Positions 18,907 through 28,558 of a DNA stretch of 64,000 bases are shown piece after piece. The translations under genes were made by a program, and so were the position numbers. The stretch is from JALSHZ01 sp964614535 (GTDB lineage Bacteria; Pseudomonadota; Gammaproteobacteria; UWMA-0217), in the NCBI GenBank assembly GCA_964614535.1, contig CAZTOZ010000029.1:1-64000 (forward strand), given 5' to 3'. The notes under the pieces are model-generated. The model saw nothing but the letters and a program-made list of their open reading frames with translations, did not search any database and was not told where the DNA came from. Numbering within the stretch: the stretch's first letter is position 1; each line of letters begins with the position of its first letter.

Positions 18907-20384
18907 GCTGGCTGCGCAGCCTCTACGGAAGGCTCGCGCTGGGCCTGGTCCTCATCCTCCTCACCGTTGGTGCCGTCTACACCGTATCGGTCCGCTATCT
19001 GACGCAGCAGTGGCAGCAGACCGCCACCCAGCATCTCAACCGCGACCTGGCCAGGAACCTCGTGGACGACCGGCGTATCGTCGTCGATGGCCGCATCGAC
19101 GTGGATGCCATGAAGAAAACCTTCATGGCATACATGAGCATCAACCCCAGCATCGAGATCTACTACCTGGACCTCGACGGCCGCATCCTTTCCTACTCCG
19201 CCGATCCCGGCAAGGTGAAACGCGAGCGTGTCAGCCTGGAGCCGATCGAGGCCTTTCTCTCCGGCACGGCGATTCTGCCACTGCTCGGCGACGACCCACG
19301 CGCCCACGACCGGCAGAAGACCTTCTCCGTCACGCCGCTGCCCGACGCCCAACACCCCGAGGGCTATCTCTATGTGGTCCTGCAAGGGGAAGACCTCACC
19401 GCCGCCCAACAGGCGCGCACGCTCGAGTTTCTCGCCTCGGTCGCCACCCCCGGCCTCATCGGCAGTCTCGCGCTCGGACTGGTCATTGGTCTCGTGCTTT
19501 TCCGCCGTATCTCGCTGCGGCTGCGGCGCCTCTCCGCCGAGGTGACCGCCTTTGCCGACAGCGGCTTCCAGCAGCCCCGGCCACTGCCGCCATCGACACG
19601 GAAACGCCGCGACGAGATCGACGAACTGGAAGCGCGTTTTGCGCAGATGCGCGAACACATCGCCGGCCAATGGTCGGCACTCCAGCAACAGGACCAGTTG
19701 CGGCGTGAAATGATCGCCAGCATCTCCCACGACCTGCGCACGCCGCTGGCCTCCGCGCTGGGCTACCTGGAAACCATCGCGCTGAAGCAGGACGATCTCG
19801 ACGACGAGGAAAAGGCACGCTATCTCGACATCGCCATCAAACAGACCCGCCGCCTGCAGACATTGATCGATCAACTCTTCGAGCTGGTGAAACTGGAGGC
19901 GCGCGACACCCAACTCCAGTTCGAGCCCTTTCCGGTACTGGAGCTGGTCTATGACGTGGTCGGCAAGTTTTCACTGAAGGCGCGGGAGAGAGGGGTCAGT
20001 CTGGTCGTCGCCCCGTCGGCCAGCGAGGCCCGCGTCATTGCCGACATCGGCCTGATCGAACGGGTGCTGGACAACCTCATCGACAACGCGCTCGACCACA
20101 CCCCAGCGGGTCGTCGCATCCGGATCGACGTGCGTGAAAACGACCAGGAACAGGTCGTCGTATCAGTGGACGACGAGGGCAAGGGCATCCCGGAAAACCA
20201 GCAACGACTGATATTCGACCAGTTCCACCGGGCTGACAATCCGCAGCGCAGCAGTACCGGTCACGCCGGCCTGGGGCTGGCCATCGTCAAGAAGATCATC
20301 GAACTGCACCAGCAGCGGATCGACGTCGAAAGCACGCCCGGCAAGGGGGCCCGCTTCAGCTTCACCTTGCCGATGGCCAGCTGA
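18903..20384 (+). CDS. Sensor histidine kinase
   Basis: The 493-residue membrane kinase has a transmembrane helix at about 11-31, a periplasmic region at about 32-180, a second helix at about 183-200, and a HAMP-like linker. The HisKA domain has phospho-accepting His276 (ISHDLRTPLAS). The HATPase_c domain shows the N-box NLIDNALDHTP, the G1 box DEGKGIPENQ and the G2 box GLGLAIVKKI. It partners the upstream response regulator. The periplasmic part has no obvious ligand motif, but it could monitor envelope state or the exported spondin proteins encoded in the same operon. Confidence 0.9.
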   Translation: MSWLRSLYGRLALGLVLILLTVGAVYTVSVRYLTQQWQQTATQHLNRDLARNLVDDRRIVVDGRIDVDAMKKTFMAYMSINPSIEIYYLDLDGRILSYSADPGKVKRERVSLEPIEAFLSGTAILPLLGDDPRAHDRQKTFSVTPLPDAQHPEGYLYVVLQGEDLTAAQQARTLEFLASVATPGLIGSLALGLVIGLVLFRRISLRLRRLSAEVTAFADSGFQQPRPLPPSTRKRRDEIDELEARFAQMREHIAGQWSALQQQDQLRREMIASISHDLRTPLASALGYLETIALKQDDLDDEEKARYLDIAIKQTRRLQTLIDQLFELVKLEARDTQLQFEPFPVLELVYDVVGKFSLKARERGVSLVVAPSASEARVIADIGLIERVLDNLIDNALDHTPAGRRIRIDVRENDQEQVVVSVDDEGKGIPENQQRLIFDQFHRADNPQRSSTGHAGLGLAIVKKIIELHQQRIDVESTPGKGARFSFTLPMAS

Positions 20385-20406
20385 CGACTGTTTTTTGCCG
20401 CAAAAA

Positions 20407-20430
20407 AAACGGGCCGTCCCCGGCCCGTTT
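20407..20430. terminator. Bidirectional rho-independent terminator between convergent operons
   Basis: A perfect ten-base stem AAACGGGCCG/CGGCCCGTTT has a four-base loop. It is preceded by an A-run and followed by T-rich sequence, so it can stop both the kinase operon from the left and the cytochrome b operon from the right. Confidence 0.85.
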
Positions 20431-20466
20431 CTTCGTTGCCCCGCAGGTGGCGACCCACCTCGACGG

Positions 20467-21123
20467 TCAGGTGATGATCCTGCCTGGCTCGTCCTCCTGC
20501 AGATAGGCTTTCTCCGCCTCGGTGAGATCCACTTCATCATAACCGGTGATCATCGGGCTGACATGCTCGCGGAACGAATGGCCGGTCGTCAGCAGATAGA
20601 CATGGATGATGATGAAGGCCGCCATCAAAAATGCGAACAGCGTATGGATCACGGCCACCCACTCCAGCGACGATGCCGTCACCGGCCCCTGATCCCAGAA
20701 CCCGTAGGAGAGGTAGAGCAGCCCCGTCACCCAGATCACCGGAAACAGGAACAGCTTGAGCCCCAGATAGGCGAGCGCCTGCAGCGGATTGTGCTTGTGC
20801 CAGAAGCGTTTTCTGTAGGGATGATCCTCACCCCGGAAAATCCCCCAGGCATAGTACCTTGCCACTTTGAAGAGCCCCTGGGTCGTGGGCAGATAGTGGC
20901 GCCAGTTGCCGGTGGTCAGATGCCAGAAGATCGCAAAAATCCACAACACGATCAGCGCCGTCGCCGCAATCACATGGGTCCAGACCAGATTCTCGAATCC
21001 GACGGGACGGAAAAAACCATGGATGGCGAAACCGGAGAACAACAGCGTAAAGATCAGCAACGCCTGGCTCCAGTGCCAGAAACGCTCGAAACGCGAGAAT
21101 ACCTTGACTTTATGGACGCTCAT
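20467..21123 (-). CDS. Di-heme cytochrome b subunit (thiosulfate reductase/b561-like)
   Basis: The 218-residue inner-membrane protein has about four transmembrane helices with histidines placed for heme b ligation: ERFWHWSQALLIF, WTHVIAATALIVL, IFWHLTTGNW and VIHTLFAFLMAAFIIIHVY. It belongs to the cytochrome b family that links the quinone pool to periplasmic redox enzymes. Its start overlaps the octaheme cytochrome stop by one base (TGATG), so the two are translationally coupled. It presumably passes electrons between quinone and the octaheme protein; direction is not evident from sequence. Confidence 0.85.
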   Translation of the reverse strand: MSVHKVKVFSRFERFWHWSQALLIFTLLFSGFAIHGFFRPVGFENLVWTHVIAATALIVLWIFAIFWHLTTGNWRHYLPTTQGLFKVARYYAWGIFRGEDHPYRKRFWHKHNPLQALAYLGLKLFLFPVIWVTGLLYLSYGFWDQGPVTASSLEWVAVIHTLFAFLMAAFIIIHVYLLTTGHSFREHVSPMITGYDEVDLTEAEKAYLQEDEPGRIIT

Positions 21124-22847
21124 CAGTGACTCCTCCCGCGGGAAAACATCAGGCGCAACAAACCATGGCCGATGACCCCAAGCAACGTGGCCAGCACAAT
21201 GAAAATTCCGAGACGATCGATCCACTCATTGCGGTCACGCCCCGGCATGTAGAAGCCGTCCAGACCTTCGAGCCGGCCGTTCTTCGCATGGCAGGCCTGA
21301 CAGGCCAGCGCCTTCTCTTTCGGTTGCACCATGTGAACGATGGGCCACCACGACCAGGTCTCGACGAAACCGTATTCCCCGCTGTAAGGGAGATTGAAAT
21401 CCTTCATGCCGCGGGCGATGGCGCGATCGAACTTGTAGTTGCCCCAGAAGGCATCGTCGTCGTCACCCCACAGGTGCATGTAGACGAGGGTATTGTTGCC
21501 TTTGTCGTAGGGCTGGATCGTAACCATCTTCTTGAACGGCCAGATCCTCGAGTCGGGATCGTCGGCACTGCCCTGCAGCGCGTTGATCTGCACCGGTTTG
21601 GAGGGATCGAACTTGTCCTTGACGGTGGTGTAGATCTCGGTTCCGTTGAACCAGCGATAGACCGGTTTGAGGTTTTCGCCGTATTTGAAGTTGCCCTTGA
21701 TCGACTTGTAGGTGTGGCGGTGCTCGCCATTGCCCTGGACATACCCCTCCTCGCGATAGCCCTCACCATTTTTCAGCTTGCCGGCGGTACGCCAGTCCCA
21801 ATGGATCTTGGTGGCCACGCCGCCAATTGCATATTCGGGGATATGGCAGGTCTCACAGGCGACCCGATCGGTGTGGTCGTTGAGCTTGATGCCCATCAGT
21901 GTCGTGGGATGGGGCTGCATTCCGTGGCAGCTCTCGCAGGTGGCGGTTTGGCGTGGCAGCCCGGGCTTGCCTTTTCGGGTGTCCTTGGCCAGCGGCGCGT
22001 AGCGGCTACCGGCCCACTCATGCCCTTCACCGACGTGACAGACGATGCAGGAGAAATTCTCTCCGTCCTCGCCCATGTGCACGTCGATCTCCTTCGTCGG
22101 CTTGAACAGCGCCGACGACAGATCGCCGTGTTTGACGTTGTCGCCACCACCACCATAGAAATGGCAGGCACCGCAGTTGTTGCGCCCCGGCAGGGTGACG
22201 CTCTGCGCCACCTTGGTCCAGTCGATCGGCTTCTTGCCCTCGAACATGACCGAGCAGGCCTTGTTGCCACGGGTCGGCGGCGTCTTGTAATAGGTGCCGG
22301 TGGATTCGTGACAGACGAGGCAGTCGATGTTCTCCTCGTTGTCGAAATCGTAGCTGCGCGCGTCCGTCATGCCGTAGCCGGCATGGCATTGGGCGCACAT
22401 CCCTTCGTTCCCGGCGGCGTTGGTGCAGAAATTGTTGACCAGCACGCTCTTGCCGAGATCCTGGCCGGTCTTCGGATTGTGGAATTTCCAGGTCCAGTGC
22501 TTGTTCTTGGTGAACTGGTGACCCGCCTTGTTGTGGCATTCGAGACAGGCCCTGGTGACTTCCGGCCCGCTGGAGAACGGCCCCTGCAGCGCCTTGAGCT
22601 TGGCATGGTCGGTGGTGGACTTGTCCTCCGGTTTTTCGCCCAGACGGGTGACCGATTTGTCCACCGGCCGTTTTCTGGCCGTGTCCTCGTATTCGCGGAT
22701 ACCGAGATCGATCTTGCCCGACGCCTTCGTTGCCTCGGCCGACTCACTCGCCGGTGCCGGTGTGACGGAGAGGCTGGCCATCAATACGACGAAGGCCAAC
22801 CCCCATCGCGCCGATAGACGCAACAACCAATTTTGATTGAACCACAT
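21123..22847 (-). CDS. Octaheme c-type cytochrome, tetrathionate reductase (OTR) family
   Basis: The 574-residue exported cytochrome contains exactly eight CXXCH motifs, at about residues 101, 151, 176, 225, 267, 304, 331 and 516. It has an N-terminal signal sequence (about 14-34). The wide gap before the last heme and the YFYGGGG-region lysines and histidines match the OTR family, whose Shewanella member reduces tetrathionate, nitrite and hydroxylamine in vitro. A hydrophobic helix at about 545-567 near the C-terminus should anchor it in the inner membrane, unlike the soluble Shewanella enzyme. Coupled to a cytochrome b gene, it likely forms a membrane-bound sulfur- or nitrogen-compound oxidoreductase. 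The in vivo substrate is uncertain. Confidence 0.88.
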   Translation of the reverse strand: MWFNQNWLLRLSARWGLAFVVLMASLSVTPAPASESAEATKASGKIDLGIREYEDTARKRPVDKSVTRLGEKPEDKSTTDHAKLKALQGPFSSGPEVTRACLECHNKAGHQFTKNKHWTWKFHNPKTGQDLGKSVLVNNFCTNAAGNEGMCAQCHAGYGMTDARSYDFDNEENIDCLVCHESTGTYYKTPPTRGNKACSVMFEGKKPIDWTKVAQSVTLPGRNNCGACHFYGGGGDNVKHGDLSSALFKPTKEIDVHMGEDGENFSCIVCHVGEGHEWAGSRYAPLAKDTRKGKPGLPRQTATCESCHGMQPHPTTLMGIKLNDHTDRVACETCHIPEYAIGGVATKIHWDWRTAGKLKNGEGYREEGYVQGNGEHRHTYKSIKGNFKYGENLKPVYRWFNGTEIYTTVKDKFDPSKPVQINALQGSADDPDSRIWPFKKMVTIQPYDKGNNTLVYMHLWGDDDDAFWGNYKFDRAIARGMKDFNLPYSGEYGFVETWSWWPIVHMVQPKEKALACQACHAKNGRLEGLDGFYMPGRDRNEWIDRLGIFIVLATLLGVIGHGLLRLMFSRGRSH

Positions 22848-23050
22848 GCAGAGAATCCTCCGACCGGTGATGGACGGGCGGCGGCGGGCCGGCCCGGATG
22901 CACGACAATAGAGGGATTATCGGCTCCGTGCGCGAGGGTTGCATTGACCGATGTTAATCACGAAAGACGATTCACCCGCCGACCGACCCGACAAGACCGG
23001 ACGACGGGTGGCGACGATTCACGCCAAACCGCACGGCGGCCGGCGCCACG

Positions 23051-26000
23051 TCAGGCCGCAGCCGGATCACCTTCCGGCGTCTCCATCTCACCGACATCGG
23101 CGATGCCGAGATCCTCGAGGATGGCGTAGACCGCCGGCAGCACCAGCATGATCAGCAGGGTGGAGGTGAGCATGCCGAAGACGATGCTGGTGACCAGCGG
23201 AATCAGCACCAGCGCCTGGGTACTGGTTTCCATCAGCAGCGGGATCATGCCGGCGACGGTGGTGACGGAGGTGAGAAAAATGGCGCGAAAACGGTCGTGC
23301 ACGGCCTGGCGGGCGGCATCATGGAAGGCCATTCCCTCGCGCACATGCTGCTTGACGAACTGTACCAGCAGGATCGAGTCGTTGACGACGACACCGGCGA
23401 GCGCCACGAAACCGATCATGCTCGGCAGCGCGAAGTCCAGGCCCATCAGGAAATGCCCCCAGATCGCGCCGATCAACGCCAGCGGAATATTGAGCATCAC
23501 CATCACCGGCTCCAGATAGTTCCGGAACTGCATCGTCAGCAGCAGATAGACGCCGATCAGCCCCAACGCAAAACCGGAGAGTATCGAGCCGCGCGTCTCG
23601 GCGCCGTTCTCCACCTCGCCCTTGAAACGGATGCGGACATTGGGGTAACGCTCGGCCAGCGCCGGCAGCAGCCCTTTCTTCAGGCCGTCGATCACCTCCG
23701 AGGTATTGGCCACCTCGGGATCGACGTCCCCGATGATGTTGACGGTGCGCTCATGATCGACACGGCCGATACGCGCATACTTCCGCACCGGGACGATCTC
23801 GGCCACCGACGCCAGCGGCACCGCCTCGCCCCTGGCGTTGAACAGCATGAAATCATCGAAGTCGGAAAGCGCCGAATCCGGATCGCTGTCGAGACGGGCA
23901 ACGATCTCGTAGGCTTCGCGGCCGCGGTAGATCTCGTCGATCTTGCTCTCCTGATAGGCGGCCCGCAGCTGGGCGGCGACGCTGGCCGAGGTGACGCCCG
24001 CCGCCAGCGCGCCGGGCAGCAACCGGATGCGAAACTCCGGCTTGCCGGGACGCAGATCGTCGAGCAGGTTGGAGACGCCGCGGTAGCCGCGCAGCCAGTT
24101 CTGGATCTCCCAGGAGGCGCGGGAGAGCTCGTCGAGATCGGGACCGCTGAGACGGATGTCGATGGCGGCACCAGCCGGCCCGACCTTCGGCTCCCGGAAA
24201 CGGACGTTGATCACCCCCGGCAGATCGCCAGCCTGCTGCCGCCAGCGGCGGGTCAGCTCGGCGATCGTCGTCCCCCGCCGCGAGGTCTCCAGCAGATCGA
24301 CGGTGATCGTCGCCAGATGCGCGCCGCTCTCGGCGGCCGCCGCATGTTGGCTGTAGAAGACCTGGACGTTCTTGATCAGCGGCTCCGGCTCACGCTCGTC
24401 GAACGCCTCGGCGCTCTGCTCGAGGGCCTGCAACAGCGTGGCGACCACCGCCTCGGTCTTCTCCAGCGGCGTTCCCTGCGGCAGCAGGATCTGGGCATCG
24501 ACGCTGTTGCCCTCGATATCGGGAAAGGCTTTGAACTTGACGGTGCCGGTGGCGATCAGCCCCACCGACGAAACCAGCAACGCCAGTGCGACCCCGAAGG
24601 TGAGATAGCGATAGGCGATCGCCACCTCGGCCACACCGACGGCCTTGAGCCGGAGGCGGTGGAAGCCGGCCTCGAAGCGGCGGCGCCAGGCAGGCGTCTC
24701 ACCACCATGGGCCTGGGCCAACGAGTGGTAGAGATGGTGCGGCAGGATCAGGAAGGCCTCGATCAGCGACACAGTCAATACCGCCAGCAACACCACCGGC
24801 AACACGCCAAGGATCTGGCCCAGATCACCCTTCATCATCAGCAGGCTACCGAACAGAAACGCCGAGGTGAGATAGGAGGCAAAGACCCCACCGAGCACCC
24901 GCTGGGTGCCGTCGATGGCCGCCGTCAGCGGCGGTTTGCCCTTGTGGGATTCGTGGGCGATGCTCTCGGAGATGACGATGGCATCGTCCATCAGAATGCC
25001 GATGGACATCAGCAGCGCCACCATCGAAATCATGTTGATGCTGACGCCGAAGACCACCATCACCGCCAGACCACCGAGAAACGAGATCGGCAGCCCGGCA
25101 ATGACCCAGACGCTGTAGCGCCAGTTGAAGAACAGAAACAGCACGAAGCCGGCCAGCAACAAGCCCTGCCAGGCATTGCTGACCAGCATCCGCAGCCGGT
25201 CAGCCACCAGCGAAGCGCCATCCTGCACCACCGTCAGCCGGGTGCCCGGCGGCAGCCGCCGGTTCTCCTCGGCAACGAAGGCATTGACCGCATCGAAGAC
25301 TTTCAGGGTGTCGTCGATGGTGTTCTTGCTCACCTTCAGCACCGCACTGCGACGACCATCGAGCTCGACCCGCTGCTCCGGATCGGAGAAGCGATCCACC
25401 ACCCGGGCGATGTCGCCGAGACGGATCTCTGCGCCCTGCTCGCTCTGCAACACGATCAGCGCCTCCAACGCCTCGGGAGAGCGGCGGGCATTGTCGAAGC
25501 TGATCTGCCACCAGGCACCGTCCCCCTCCAGCGTGCCGGCCGGCAGATCCACCGCCTCGTTGGCGACCAGGCGGGCGATGTCCTGCACGCTGAGACGATA
25601 CTTCAGCAGCGCTTCCGGCCGAACCAGGATCTGCAACTGATGCTGCGGGAAGCCGTCGATCTCGACGATCGGTATCCGCGGATCGGCCAGCATCTTGCTC
25701 CGGTAGTATTCGGCCAGATCCTTCAGCTCCGACGGCGTCAGCTTCTCTGCCGTGATCGCCACGCTGACCACGTGGCTGACCAGACCAAGCTGGGTGACGA
25801 CAGGCTCCTCGGCGTCGTCGGGGAAGTTGGTGATACCGTCGAGCGCCGCATTGATGTCGTCGGTGAATCGGCGGATATCACCCTGCTCCTGCATCTCCAA
25901 CGTGAAGATGCCGACATTGTCACGGGCATCACAGACCTGCTCCTTGAGAAAGCTGATGCCGTCGGTGGCATCCTCCAGCGGCTTGCAGATGCCGTCCTCC

Positions 26001-26170
26001 ACATCGGTCGGGGTGGCACCGGGATAGACGACCCGCACCTGCACCTTGCTCGGCTTGAGCGTCGGAAAGGACTCCTTGTTCAGCTTCGGCAACGAGGTGA
26101 CGCCAAAGGCGATGATCGCCAGCATCAGCACGTTGGCGACCACCGGATGGGCGGTGAACCAGCGAATCAT
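23051..26170 (-). CDS. RND-family efflux transporter permease
   Basis: The 1039-residue inner-membrane permease has the usual AcrB-like length and twin-repeat topology. The N-terminus MIRWFTAHPVVANVLMLAII is the first helix. The proton-relay acidic pair is present in SIGILMDDAIVISES, and the second half repeats the helix bundle (FALPSMIGFVALAGVVVNDS). It exports substrates by proton antiport with an adaptor and an outer-membrane channel. The adaptor gene overlaps by ATGA just upstream; no TolC-like channel gene is nearby, so one must be encoded elsewhere. It lacks the heavy-metal (CusA) hallmark as far as I can see, so substrate is unknown. Confidence 0.9.
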   Translation of the reverse strand: MIRWFTAHPVVANVLMLAIIAFGVTSLPKLNKESFPTLKPSKVQVRVVYPGATPTDVEDGICKPLEDATDGISFLKEQVCDARDNVGIFTLEMQEQGDIRRFTDDINAALDGITNFPDDAEEPVVTQLGLVSHVVSVAITAEKLTPSELKDLAEYYRSKMLADPRIPIVEIDGFPQHQLQILVRPEALLKYRLSVQDIARLVANEAVDLPAGTLEGDGAWWQISFDNARRSPEALEALIVLQSEQGAEIRLGDIARVVDRFSDPEQRVELDGRRSAVLKVSKNTIDDTLKVFDAVNAFVAEENRRLPPGTRLTVVQDGASLVADRLRMLVSNAWQGLLLAGFVLFLFFNWRYSVWVIAGLPISFLGGLAVMVVFGVSINMISMVALLMSIGILMDDAIVISESIAHESHKGKPPLTAAIDGTQRVLGGVFASYLTSAFLFGSLLMMKGDLGQILGVLPVVLLAVLTVSLIEAFLILPHHLYHSLAQAHGGETPAWRRRFEAGFHRLRLKAVGVAEVAIAYRYLTFGVALALLVSSVGLIATGTVKFKAFPDIEGNSVDAQILLPQGTPLEKTEAVVATLLQALEQSAEAFDEREPEPLIKNVQVFYSQHAAAAESGAHLATITVDLLETSRRGTTIAELTRRWRQQAGDLPGVINVRFREPKVGPAGAAIDIRLSGPDLDELSRASWEIQNWLRGYRGVSNLLDDLRPGKPEFRIRLLPGALAAGVTSASVAAQLRAAYQESKIDEIYRGREAYEIVARLDSDPDSALSDFDDFMLFNARGEAVPLASVAEIVPVRKYARIGRVDHERTVNIIGDVDPEVANTSEVIDGLKKGLLPALAERYPNVRIRFKGEVENGAETRGSILSGFALGLIGVYLLLTMQFRNYLEPVMVMLNIPLALIGAIWGHFLMGLDFALPSMIGFVALAGVVVNDSILLVQFVKQHVREGMAFHDAARQAVHDRFRAIFLTSVTTVAGMIPLLMETSTQALVLIPLVTSIVFGMLTSTLLIMLVLPAVYAILEDLGIADVGEMETPEGDPAAA

Positions 26171-27534
26171 CGGACCGGCTCCCCGGCGGCTCGACGAACG
26201 AACGCCTCGCGGAAGCGCTCATCGACCACTGGCTTGAGCGGCAGCCCTTCGATCACCGGCACCACGTCATCGAGCACCAGCCGCTCCCCCGGCTTCAATC
26301 CGTCCCGCAGCACCACGAACGCCCCCTCGCGGAACGCCACCTTCACCGGCCGGATCTCAAGCCGGTCATCGGCACCGGCCAGATAGACGCGCCCCTCGTG
26401 CAGCGCCTGGCGCGGAATCACCAGTGCCGGCCGGGCCGGCGCGAAAAACGTCACCGCCGCGTACATGCCTTTGAGCAGCGGCGGGCGCTCGCCGGGAATC
26501 ACATCGTCGTAGGGGTTCTCCACCGCCACCACCAGACCGATGGTGTTGCGCAGCGGGTCGACCTCCTCGCTGATGCGGATCAGCTTGCCCTGCCAATAGG
26601 CCTCGGCATCCGGCTCACCGACCAGACGCACCCGCGCCTCCAGCCCCAATCGTTGCAGCAACGCCGTGAACCGGGCCGGATCGGCAAGACTCACCTGCTG
26701 CCGCTCGCCGCGGATCAGCAGGGGCCGGAACTGCCGCACCGGCAGTTCCGCCGTGATCTCCACCGCATCGACACCCAACGCCTCGAACAACACCGTACCG
26801 GTGGCGACGAATTCGCCGGTCTCGACGTGCACCGCGCCGATGCGGGCATCGAACGGCAAGACCACCTCGGTACGGCCCAGCGTGTCCCGCGTCTGCGCCA
26901 CCTGACTCTCGGACTGGCGGATCTGCGCCGTCAGCGACTTCTTGCGGCTGGCGTAGGTGGCGAGCCTGCCCTTGAGATCCTCCACCTGCTGACGCAACTG
27001 CAACACCTTCTGCTCCTCGGCATCGAGCGCCGACTGCGCCACCAGTTTCTTCTCCGCCAGCGCGCGGACACGCGCCAGCTCCCCCTCGGCGACAGAGAGA
27101 TTCTGCTGCGCGATCTCCAGGCTGCGACGCGCCGAGCGTTCCTCCACCTCCACCTGCTTCAGGCTGGAGCGGGCGCTCTGGGCCGCGGCCTTGCGCTGCT
27201 CCAGCGTGAACTCGTAGGTGGTGGGTTCGATCCGTGCCACCACCGTGTCGGCCGGCAGACTGCCCCCTTTCTCCAGCCCGGGATGCAGCCACACCACCTT
27301 GCCGGCCACCTCCGCCTTGGCCTTGAGGACGACACTGGGCTGGACATGGCCGTAGCCCACGGCGCGAGCCCGGTACGGCAGCTCAGCCACCGGCATCACC
27401 GCCACCGCACGCACCGGGAAATCCAGCACCTCGTGTTCCAGCGGGGGCTTGGTCTTGACCTTGACGACGACGACCGCCAGTGCGATCAGAACCAGCAATG
27501 GCAGCAGCCAGGGTTTCTTCAACAGTTTCTTCAT
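26167..27534 (-). CDS. RND efflux periplasmic adaptor (membrane fusion protein)
   Basis: The 455-residue adaptor has an N-terminal membrane anchor (about residues 7-25, WLLPLLVLIALAVVVV). A lipoyl half-motif VVLKAKAEVAGKVVWLHPG and its partner FDARIGAVHVETGEFV flank a long coiled-coil hairpin (about 105-200). The beta-barrel and membrane-proximal domains follow. It bridges the RND permease to an outer-membrane channel. ATG 27532-27534 with AGAGAACGAG upstream is preferred; a GTG eleven codons earlier is possible. The gene overlaps the permease by ATGA. Confidence 0.88.
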   Translation of the reverse strand: MKKLLKKPWLLPLLVLIALAVVVVKVKTKPPLEHEVLDFPVRAVAVMPVAELPYRARAVGYGHVQPSVVLKAKAEVAGKVVWLHPGLEKGGSLPADTVVARIEPTTYEFTLEQRKAAAQSARSSLKQVEVEERSARRSLEIAQQNLSVAEGELARVRALAEKKLVAQSALDAEEQKVLQLRQQVEDLKGRLATYASRKKSLTAQIRQSESQVAQTRDTLGRTEVVLPFDARIGAVHVETGEFVATGTVLFEALGVDAVEITAELPVRQFRPLLIRGERQQVSLADPARFTALLQRLGLEARVRLVGEPDAEAYWQGKLIRISEEVDPLRNTIGLVVAVENPYDDVIPGERPPLLKGMYAAVTFFAPARPALVIPRQALHEGRVYLAGADDRLEIRPVKVAFREGAFVVLRDGLKPGERLVLDDVVPVIEGLPLKPVVDERFREAFVRRAAGEPVR

Positions 27535-27850
27535 CTCGTTCTCTATGTTGTCGATGGCCTTGCGCACGGCAAAACAGCCGGGCCGCGCAGCCTAGGCCGC
27601 AGCGGGCCGGCCATCCATGATGACGGTCAATCCGACGATGCATTGCACCCCAGGGGCAATCACCCAACAGGCCGCTGGCCGCCGGTCCGGGATCGACGAC
27701 AGCCTGTCAGATACCCCCTTCGAATCAACCCCACTGAAACAGATTGAAACAAAAACGACGCGCGATGAAATATTTTGGCAAGAGTTTCCCTCTATCCTGC
27801 CGGCCATCCGATACATTCAGCCCACATTCATACAACGAGGGAAAACACCA
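27535..27850. other. 316-bp divergent intergenic region, efflux operon / DUF2202 gene
   Basis: Promoters for both operons should lie here. On the plus strand TTGAAA (27744-27749) and TATTTT (27771-27776) are separated by 21 bp, too far for a confident call. CGAGGGA is the ribosome binding site of the DUF2202 gene. No RNA gene or repeat is seen. Confidence 0.3.
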
Positions 27851-28552
27851 ATGAAACCCAACAGACTGCTTACCCTGATGTTCCCGGCCATCGTCGCCTT
27901 CGGCGTCGTCACCACCAGTGGCTGCACCGACGACGACATCGACAACATCACCAACCCCGACACCTCGGCGTCGGCGACCGACAGCACATCGTCGTCCACG
28001 ACCGGCACCACCACCGACACCACCTCGGGCATCTCCATTGCCGAGAAGACCGGCATGATCTTCATGCGCGAAGAGGAGAAACTGGCACATGACGTCTATC
28101 TCACGCTCTATGAAACCTGGAACCAGCAGATCTTCGACAACATCGCCCAGAGCGAACAAAAGCACATGGACGCGGTACTGACACTGCTGAACACCTACGA
28201 CGTGCCCGACCCCATCGGCGACAATGGCCGCGGCGTGTTCGTCGACGAGGATCTGCAAAAACTACATGACCAACTGGTCAACCAAGGGATATCGAGCCTG
28301 ATCGACGCACTGCAGGTTGGCGCCGCCATCGAGGAGATCGACATCATCGACCTGAAACAGCGGGAAGAGGATATCGTCGGCCACGACGACATCACCAATA
28401 CCTATGAGATGCTGCTGATGGGTTCACGCAACCATCTGCGCGCTTTCGTCAAAGACCTGAAGGCACAAGGCATCGATTACCAGCCACAGTATCTGTCACA
28501 GGCGGATTTCGACGAGATCATCAACAGCGACAGGGAACGCGGCAACCACTGA
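27851..28552 (+). CDS. DUF2202 ferritin-like lipoprotein
   Basis: The 233-residue protein starts with a lipoprotein-type signal (Cys25 in TTSGCTDDD) and a Ser/Thr/Asp-rich linker to about residue 60. A four-helix DUF2202 domain follows with carboxylate and histidine ligands typical of ferritin-like folds: MREEEKLAHDVYLTLYE, QSEQKHMDAVL, REEDIVGHDDI and GSRNHLRAFV. These suggest a di-iron or other metal centre in an exported, membrane-tethered protein. The biochemical role of the family is not established. It is a single gene, convergent with the glycosyltransferase gene. Confidence 0.8.
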   Translation: MKPNRLLTLMFPAIVAFGVVTTSGCTDDDIDNITNPDTSASATDSTSSSTTGTTTDTTSGISIAEKTGMIFMREEEKLAHDVYLTLYETWNQQIFDNIAQSEQKHMDAVLTLLNTYDVPDPIGDNGRGVFVDEDLQKLHDQLVNQGISSLIDALQVGAAIEEIDIIDLKQREEDIVGHDDITNTYEMLLMGSRNHLRAFVKDLKAQGIDYQPQYLSQADFDEIINSDRERGNH

Positions 28553-28558
28553 TCCTTA

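Noticed and set aside
21126..22817. Plus-strand open frame of 563 codons opposite the octaheme cytochrome
   Set aside because: The sense strand has eight CXXCH motifs and a signal sequence; the antisense frame is a by-product.
22848..23050. Gap between the octaheme cytochrome and RND genes, checked for promoter or RNA
   Set aside because: No convincing promoter hexamers, hairpin or open frame were visible.
23297..26386. Plus-strand open frame of 1029 codons opposite the RND permease
   Set aside because: Antisense shadow of a clear RND transporter; low-complexity composition, no signal or domain.
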